This document shows, one piece after another, positions 6,868-10,776 of a stretch of 10,776 bases of DNA. The DNA is taken from assembly GCA_029071285.1 (NCBI GenBank), contig JAIEAS010000248.1:1-10776 (forward strand), written 5' to 3'. Source of the stretch: Clostridia bacterium. GTDB lineage: Bacteria > Bacillota > Clostridia > Christensenellales > Borkfalkiaceae. The position numbers were made by a program, and so were the translations under genes. Position 1 is the first letter of the stretch, and the number at the start of each line of letters is the position of its first letter. The notes below the pieces were generated by a model. It was not told the DNA's origin. It saw nothing but the letters and a program-made list of their open reading frames with translations, and searched no databases.

Positions 6868-6953
6868 GCACAATAAAAAACACAAGTACCCGAAAAAAAC
6901 TACGTTCTGTTATCAGGTTTACGCGGAGCGGGCCGCCACTTGTGTCATCGTGC
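6868..6953 (-). promoter_or_regulatory. Structured leader RNA of the MATE gene (candidate riboswitch or attenuator)
   Basis: On the minus strand the leader (about 6971 to 6852) can fold into a long-range stem, ACACAAGT (6945-6938) with ACTTGTGT (6887-6880). This is followed at once by a U-rich run (6879-6872) and enclosed by GCAC/GTGC (6953-6950/6871-6868). Inside is a hairpin GCGG/CCGC (6936-6933/6926-6923) whose loop CCCG (6932-6929) is complementary to CGGG (6892-6889), next to the 3' arm. A small hairpin CTG-ATAA-CAG lies between. A stem plus U run before a MATE start codon suggests transcription attenuation. Leaders called mepA motif or guanidine-IV occur upstream of MATE genes in Clostridia; I cannot confirm the consensus from memory, so that identity is a hypothesis. 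Confidence 0.5.
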
Positions 6954-6977
6954 TTTTTTATTTTATTTTACTCTGAT

Positions 6978-7006
6978 ATTTTAACCCGTTTTCACACAAA
7001 AGTCAA
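6978..7006 (-). promoter_or_regulatory. Sigma-A-type promoter for the MATE gene
   Basis: On the minus strand TTGACT (7006-7001) and TAAAAT (6983-6978) are separated by 17 bp, each a five-of-six match to consensus. The start would fall near 6971, giving a leader of about 120 nt before the MATE ATG that contains the structured element. Confidence 0.75.
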
Positions 7007-7035
7007 ACTGTTGAACTCAATTTCAGGTAAAATAA

Positions 7036-7064
7036 TTGCAAAGCCGCGTTCTTTATGATACAAT
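7036..7064 (+). promoter_or_regulatory. Probable promoter of the alr-fthC-rsmD-coaD operon
   Basis: TTGCAA (7036-7041, four of six) and TACAAT (7059-7064, five of six) are spaced by 17 bp, about 45 bp upstream of the alanine racemase ATG. It is the best candidate in the short gap between the divergent MATE promoter and the operon. Nothing else is recognised in that gap. Confidence 0.5.
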
Positions 7065-7108
7065 AAAATTTGCAAACATTATCGTGCGGCAAAGCATAAA
7101 ATGAAGGT

Positions 7109-8083
7109 ATGCAAAAAACCCTTTCATATATAAGTCTGCCCGCGATAAGAAGCAACGCCTTAAAGATAAAAAAGCTTGCGTGCGGCGCAAAGTTTTACGC
7201 GGTGGTTAAAGCCGACGGCTACGGGCACGGCGCGGAAGAAGTCGCGCGCAGCATTGAGGATATCTCAGACGGATTCTGCGTTGCGATAGCGGAGGAGGGA
7301 ATAGCCCTTCGCGCCGCGGGAATTTCAAAAGAGATTTTAGTTTTAACGCCGCCGCTGGATTGTTACGACGCAGCGCGTATGCAAGCTTATAATTTAACGG
7401 CTACGGTAAATTCCGTTCAGACCGCGAAACTTTGCGCGGGGCTGGATTTGCATATAAAAGTAAACACGGGAATGAACCGCCACGGCTGCAATCCGGACGG
7501 ACTTTGCGACCTATTAAAGTCATTGCCGCCGGAGAGTATAAAAGGGGTTTACTCGCACCTTTTCGCGCCAGAAAACGCGGAAGCCGCAGAGCAGCAGCGC
7601 AAGCTGTTTACGGAAGCGGTCAAAGAGGTTAAAAAGGTGAACCCTGATGCGGTGGCGCATCTGTCCGCAAGCGGCGGACTTCTGCGCGGCGGAGAGTTTT
7701 TATTCGACGGAGTGCGCGCGGGAATTCTCTTATACGGCTACGAGCCCTCGGGATTTAAAGCGGAAGGCTTCAAGCACGCGCTTAAAGTTTACGCCCGCAG
7801 AACGCAACAGACAGAGTTTATCGGCGGGGGAGTGGGTTACAACTTTGCGGATAAAAATTATAAAAAATTGTCCGTATACCGTGCGGGCTACGCGGACGGA
7901 TTTTCAAGGACTGTTCCGCTCGGCGAAAAAACTCTCTGTATGGACTGTTTTCTGTCTGAAGAGGACAATGACACCGCGCTTATTATGGACGACGCAGACG
8001 AGTATGCAAAGAAGTGCGGAACTATTTCGTACGAGGTTTTAACGAACGTAACCAAGCGTTCGGAAAGGATTTATGAGCGGTAA
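7109..8083 (+). CDS. alr: Alanine racemase (compact C-terminal domain)
   Basis: A PLP-dependent fold III enzyme that interconverts L- and D-alanine for peptidoglycan. The PLP lysine is K34 in AVVKADGYGHG. The active-site segment HIKVNTGMNRHG (K117, R124), the YSHLFAPE motif (H150), VRAGILLYG (R203, pyridine contact), the catalytic tyrosine Y261 in AGYADG, and CMD (M278, D279) are all present. The C-terminal GTISYEVLTNVTKRSERIY matches the usual end. The protein is 324 residues against roughly 360-390 for the family. The missing part is mainly the beta segments between GYADG and CMD (normally carrying a pivGr strand) and the loop after CMD. Active-site residues are kept, so activity is likely. 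The start has only GAAGG one base upstream of the ATG, a poor spacing, but the first residues align with the family. Its 3' end overlaps the next gene by 11 nt. Confidence 0.9.
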   Translation: MQKTLSYISLPAIRSNALKIKKLACGAKFYAVVKADGYGHGAEEVARSIEDISDGFCVAIAEEGIALRAAGISKEILVLTPPLDCYDAARMQAYNLTATVNSVQTAKLCAGLDLHIKVNTGMNRHGCNPDGLCDLLKSLPPESIKGVYSHLFAPENAEAAEQQRKLFTEAVKEVKKVNPDAVAHLSASGGLLRGGEFLFDGVRAGILLYGYEPSGFKAEGFKHALKVYARRTQQTEFIGGGVGYNFADKNYKKLSVYRAGYADGFSRTVPLGEKTLCMDCFLSEEDNDTALIMDDADEYAKKCGTISYEVLTNVTKRSERIYER

Positions 8084-8615
8084 AGAGGAAATAAGATACA
8101 AGCTTAAAGTAAAGCGCAGATATTTTGAAGGCGTTCGGCGCGGGTTCGCCGACGGCGCGATACGCGACAATTTTTTAAACGCGTTTTCCGCGTGCGAAAG
8201 CTTTTTTATCTACAACTCATTTTCCACCGAGGCGGACACTAAGGGCATTATCGCGGAGCTTCTGGAAGCGGGCAAAAAGGTGTATCTGCCGAGGGTGGAC
8301 GGTGATAAAATGGTTGCCGTGCCTTACGGTGAAACGAGGGTCGGCGCGTTCGGAATAGAGGAGCCCGTCGGAAAACCCTATAAGGGCAAAATCGACGTTA
8401 CGGTAATTCCCCTTCTGGCGGTGAACGAAAAGGGGTTCCGCATAGGCTACGGCAAGGGCTTTTACGACAGGTATTTAAAAAAGGACAAGCGTACCAAAAA
8501 AGTCGGGCTCGGTTATTCTTTTCAGATTGAAAGCTTTGAAGAGGACGGTTGGGATATTCCGCTGGATTTATTTGTGTGCGAAAAGGGTATATACTATTAT
8601 GAAAATCAACGGTGA
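8073..8615 (+). CDS. fthC: 5-formyltetrahydrofolate cyclo-ligase
   Basis: Converts 5-formyl-THF to 5,10-methenyl-THF using ATP, returning a stored folate to the one-carbon pool in the cytosol. The 180-residue length is typical. Family marks are the basic N-terminal helix (RYKLKVKRR), FIYNSFSTEADTKGII (residues 46-60), FGIEEP (93-98), and the nucleotide-binding signature GYGKGFYDRYL (125-135), followed by KKVGLGYSFQ and DIPLDLFV. The ATG lies inside the last codons of alanine racemase (11-nt overlap) with GGAAAGGA just upstream, showing translational coupling. The usual threonine in the terminal D.PLD..(I/V)T motif is cysteine here, a modest departure. Confidence 0.93.
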   Translation: MSGKEEIRYKLKVKRRYFEGVRRGFADGAIRDNFLNAFSACESFFIYNSFSTEADTKGIIAELLEAGKKVYLPRVDGDKMVAVPYGETRVGAFGIEEPVGKPYKGKIDVTVIPLLAVNEKGFRIGYGKGFYDRYLKKDKRTKKVGLGYSFQIESFEEDGWDIPLDLFVCEKGIYYYENQR

Positions 8616-8619
8616 ACAA

Positions 8620-9201
8620 ATGGGGAAAAAGATTTTACTGGAGCTTAAAGATTTGCTCGTGGGGGCGGCGTTTCCGTTTATGCTGCAGCTCATTTTCAGC
8701 GCGTCGATAATTCTGTTCGCTTCCTACACGGACGAGATAGGCTTAAGCATTGCGGCGCTCGTTTTCGGCTGTGCGCTGCTTATCGGCGCGTATATAATCT
8801 TCGGCAGACAGAATGGAATAGTCGCATACCGCCGCACCGTCCAGAATGAGAAAAAGCGCGAGGCGGGCTCAACCGAACCCCGCGCGGTTTTACACGTCGG
8901 CGAGTACGAGCTTTACAAGGGCTTTGTAATTGCTTTGATAAGCTGCGTGCCCTTTATAATTTTTCAGATAATAAACGCCGCCGCGCCGAACAGCGTGTGT
9001 CATTTTATTCTTATGTACGCCTTCGGCTGGGCGTGGTATCCCTTCCAGCTGATAGGACTCACCGAGTGGCTCAATCTTTTGTGGATAATAATTCCCGTCG
9101 GGGTTCACGCGCTCGCTTATTTCCTCGGCGCAAGGAAAGAGAAAAAGAGACAGGAACTGGTTGCCAAAGCGCAGGAGCTTAAGGGCAAGAGAAAAAAATG
9201 A
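8620..9201 (+). CDS. Unknown multi-span membrane protein
   Basis: I do not recognise this family. From the chosen ATG it is 193 residues with about five hydrophobic segments. Two are near the N-terminus (AAFPFMLQLIFSASIILFA and IAALVFGCALLIGAYIIFG). A basic, polar loop follows (RRTVQNEKKREAG), then a third segment (FVIALISCVPFIIFQIINAA), an aromatic fourth (MYAFGWAWYPFQLIGL) and a fifth (LLWIIIPVGVHALAYFLGA). It ends in a very lysine/arginine-rich tail (RKEKKRQELVAKAQELKGKRKK) that may contact nucleic acid, the ribosome or lipid headgroups. I chose 8620 because GGTGA, which contains the stop codon of the gene upstream, sits 4 nt before it. An in-frame ATG at 8599 would add seven residues. The stop overlaps the rsmD start as ATGA. 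Co-transcription with rsmD and coaD gives no clear function. Confidence 0.8.
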   Translation: MGKKILLELKDLLVGAAFPFMLQLIFSASIILFASYTDEIGLSIAALVFGCALLIGAYIIFGRQNGIVAYRRTVQNEKKREAGSTEPRAVLHVGEYELYKGFVIALISCVPFIIFQIINAAAPNSVCHFILMYAFGWAWYPFQLIGLTEWLNLLWIIIPVGVHALAYFLGARKEKKRQELVAKAQELKGKRKK

Positions 9202-9734
9202 GAGTAGTAGCAGGCAAATACAGAGGGCTCGCCCTCGCGGAGTTCAAGGGCGAGGAAATCCGCCCCACCGCGGACAGGGTAAAGGAGAGCCTCTTCAATA
9301 TCCTGTCGCCGCATATAACCGGCGCGGAAGTTTTAGACTTGTTTTGCGGAAGCGGCAGCCTCGGGATAGAATGTCTGTCGCGCGGAGCAAAGTTTGCGCA
9401 CTTCAACGATATTTCCAAGGACAGTATTGCGGTTCTGAAAAAGAATCTTGCAAAGCTTACGGGCAAGGATAAATACACCGTAACCACTTCGGACTTTAAG
9501 CGGTGCCTTTTAACGGAAGGGGACTACGATTTGATTTTCATAGACCCGCCCTACGCTTCGGACGCGGGTATCGAGGCTTTGAAGCTGATTTCACGCGAAG
9601 ATAAACTCAAATACGGCGGTATTGCCGTCTACGAGCGCGACCGCGCGTTCGAGGGCGAAATCCGCGGGCTTGAAATGTTTGACGAGCGCAAGTACGGAAA
9701 GACATATTTATCCTTTTTCAGGTCAGGTGAATAA
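9198..9734 (+). CDS. rsmD: 16S rRNA (guanine(966)-N(2))-methyltransferase RsmD
   Basis: SAM-dependent methyltransferase that modifies G966 (E. coli numbering) of 16S rRNA in the assembling small subunit. The 178 residues begin with the family opening MRVVAGKYRG and RPTADRVKESLFNIL (residues 22-36). Next come motif I DLFCGSGSLGIECLSRGA (47-64), the acidic ND at 70-71, and the catalytic DPPY (116-119) typical of N-methyltransferases. The start overlaps the preceding stop (ATGA), and the stop overlaps the coaD start by one base. The rsmD-coaD pairing is common in Firmicutes, which supports both calls. Confidence 0.96.
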   Translation: MRVVAGKYRGLALAEFKGEEIRPTADRVKESLFNILSPHITGAEVLDLFCGSGSLGIECLSRGAKFAHFNDISKDSIAVLKKNLAKLTGKDKYTVTTSDFKRCLLTEGDYDLIFIDPPYASDAGIEALKLISREDKLKYGGIAVYERDRAFEGEIRGLEMFDERKYGKTYLSFFRSGE

Positions 9735-10222
9735 TGAAAAAATGCGTTTTTGCAGGCAGCTTCGACCCGCCTACGACGGGACACAAAAAGATTATAGACG
9801 ACTGCCTTAAAATATTCGACTGCGTAACCGTGGCGGTTATGGTAAACCCCGAAAAGAGCTGTCTGCTCGAAAAGGAAGAGCGGGCGGAGCTTCTTAAAAA
9901 GCTTTACAAAGGGGATAACCGCGTAAAAGTAATCACCTACGGCGGAACGGCGGCGGACTTGCTTGAAAGCGAAAACACGCCCTTTTACGTCCGCGGAATA
10001 CGCGACGGTGCGGACCTGGATTATGAAAACCGCGACCGCTATGCAAGCTTAAAATTAAAGAGCGATATCGTAACAATCTATCTTCCCGCGGACAAGCAGA
10101 ATATAGAAGTCAGCTCGTCGCTCGTTAAAAATTTTATCAAGTTTAAAAAAGATTACTCGGACTATATACCGAAAGAAATACTCGCCGATTTCAAGGCGCT
10201 TATGGAGAGCAAAAATGTTTAA
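9734..10222 (+). CDS. coaD: Phosphopantetheine adenylyltransferase
   Basis: Catalyses the fourth step of coenzyme A synthesis, adenylating 4'-phosphopantetheine to dephospho-CoA. The 162-residue protein opens with CVFAGSFDPPTTGH, containing the (T/H)xGH nucleotidyltransferase motif. It continues with NPEKSCLLEKEERAELL, YVRGIRDGADLDYENR (matching the vRGlR..sDfeyE block) and VSSSLVKNF (the ISSS(T/L)xxR-like region, with K in place of R), then ends in a YIP..I helix. AGGTGA precedes the ATG by 5 nt, and the start shares its A with the rsmD stop. The C-terminal substrate-contact region is somewhat diverged but no catalytic motif is missing. Confidence 0.95.
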   Translation: MKKCVFAGSFDPPTTGHKKIIDDCLKIFDCVTVAVMVNPEKSCLLEKEERAELLKKLYKGDNRVKVITYGGTAADLLESENTPFYVRGIRDGADLDYENRDRYASLKLKSDIVTIYLPADKQNIEVSSSLVKNFIKFKKDYSDYIPKEILADFKALMESKNV

Positions 10223-10776
10223 TAAGCAGATAAAAATTCCCGACCCCGAAGTTATTTTAAACGAAATGCCCCTTCCCGCAGACCTCAAAAAAATCAAGGC
10301 GGAGCGCGATAAAGAGGTGTCCGACGTAATTTCGGGCAAGAGCGAAAAAATGATTATGATAGTGGGACCGTGCTCGGCGCACGAGCAGGCGCCCGTTCTG
10401 GACTACGTTGAAAGGCTTGGAAAGCTCAACGAAAAGGTTAAGGACAAGCTCGTTCTCGTGCCCAGAATTTACACCAACAAACCCCGCACGCGCGGAGTTG
10501 GCTATAAGGGAATGTTTTCACAGCCCGACCCCACGAAGCCCGTGGATATTTTAAAGGGCATCTTCGCCATACGCGAGCTGAATATCAAGGCGATTGAAGC
10601 GAGCGGACTTTCCGCCGCGGACGAAATGCTTTACCCCGCAAATATTCACTACGTTGACGACCTTCTGTCATATATCGCGGTCGGTGCGCGTTCGAGCGAA
10701 AACCAGCTTCACCGCCTCGTCGCAAGCGGCATAGACGTGCCCGTGGGCGTTAAACACCCAATGAGCGGCTCGGTTA
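10215..10776 (+). CDS. aroF: Class I 3-deoxy-7-phosphoheptulonate (DAHP) synthase, 3' end beyond the window
   Basis: The first enzyme of the shikimate pathway, condensing phosphoenolpyruvate with erythrose 4-phosphate. Visible codons 1-187 carry the AroF/G/H-type signatures: IVGPCSAHE (49-57, with the metal-ligand cysteine), VPRIYTNKPRTRGVGYKGM (82-100, with the KPRT substrate loop), and EASGLSAADEML. GARSSENQLHR (157-167) and VPVGVKHPMSG follow. It lacks a visible ACT or chorismate mutase fusion at the N-terminus and starts much like short class I alpha enzymes. Which feedback type it is cannot be told, so aroF is used generically. The ATG overlaps the end of coaD by 8 nt and has GGAGAG 5 nt upstream. 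The reading frame is still open at the last base. Confidence 0.93.
   Translation, partial: MFNKQIKIPDPEVILNEMPLPADLKKIKAERDKEVSDVISGKSEKMIMIVGPCSAHEQAPVLDYVERLGKLNEKVKDKLVLVPRIYTNKPRTRGVGYKGMFSQPDPTKPVDILKGIFAIRELNIKAIEASGLSAADEMLYPANIHYVDDLLSYIAVGARSSENQLHRLVASGIDVPVGVKHPMSGSV

Noticed and set aside
6900..6923. TPP-riboswitch-like stretch on the minus strand (ACCTGAT...CGTAG) in the MATE leader.
   Set aside because: It resembles only part of the second arm of the thiamin element. The required first arm with CTGAGA and the GGGTGC-type strand is absent, so a TPP riboswitch is not supported.
6868..6960. Plus-strand terminator-like structure (GCAC...GTGC followed by TTTTTT).
   Set aside because: It is the mirror image of the minus-strand leader stem. 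No plus-strand gene or promoter lies upstream that would need it, so I kept only the minus-strand interpretation.
8527..8598. Longer start for the membrane protein, adding 24 residues.
   Set aside because: This extension lies inside the conserved end of the folate cyclo-ligase gene, has no ribosome-binding site and encodes unlikely sequence. Starts at 8620 or 8599 fit better.

Overview
The window looks like chromosome from a low-to-moderate GC Firmicute, most likely an uncultured gut-type Clostridia member. This is inferred from the Shine-Dalgarno style, near-consensus sigma-A promoters, intrinsic terminators with U tracts, group II ECF vitamin transporters and a MepA-like MATE pump. I cannot place it more precisely. 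There is no insertion sequence, CRISPR array, tRNA or rRNA.

Region 1 (1-3157) holds the 3' part of a very large surface protein gene. It encodes tandem beta-sandwich/Ig-like repeats, one membrane span, and an unusual cytoplasmic tail of about 325 residues made of charged coiled coil and Q/M/P/Y-rich low-complexity sequence. It ends at a bidirectional terminator shared with the convergent bioY gene.

Region 2 (3156-5383) is a vitamin-uptake locus with two divergent units. On the minus strand is bioY, the biotin S component of an ECF transporter, with a promoter whose -35 overlaps the longest possible TTG start. On the plus strand a consensus promoter drives a cobalamin riboswitch with a terminator-type expression platform. 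It is followed by a lipoprotein resembling the DUF4430/transcobalamin C-terminal fold and by an ECF-type S component. Together these read as a B12-repressed cobalamin (or corrinoid) uptake cassette that borrows the shared EcfA/EcfT module encoded elsewhere.

Region 3 (5388-7006) is a minus-strand MepA-like MATE exporter with its own promoter and a structured leader of about 120 nt. The leader contains a terminator-like long-range stem and a possible loop-to-strand pairing. It is a good candidate for a ligand-responsive leader; guanidine-IV (mepA motif) is the first hypothesis to test.

Region 4 (7036-10776) is a tightly packed plus-strand operon. It runs: compact alanine racemase, 5-formyltetrahydrofolate cyclo-ligase, an unknown multi-span membrane protein, rsmD, coaD, and the 5' part of a class I DAHP synthase that runs off the window. 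Neighbouring genes in it overlap, or (at the membrane protein) lie within 4 nt of each other, implying translational coupling. The set is mostly housekeeping: cell-wall D-alanine, folate one-carbon, rRNA methylation, coenzyme A and aromatic amino acid synthesis.
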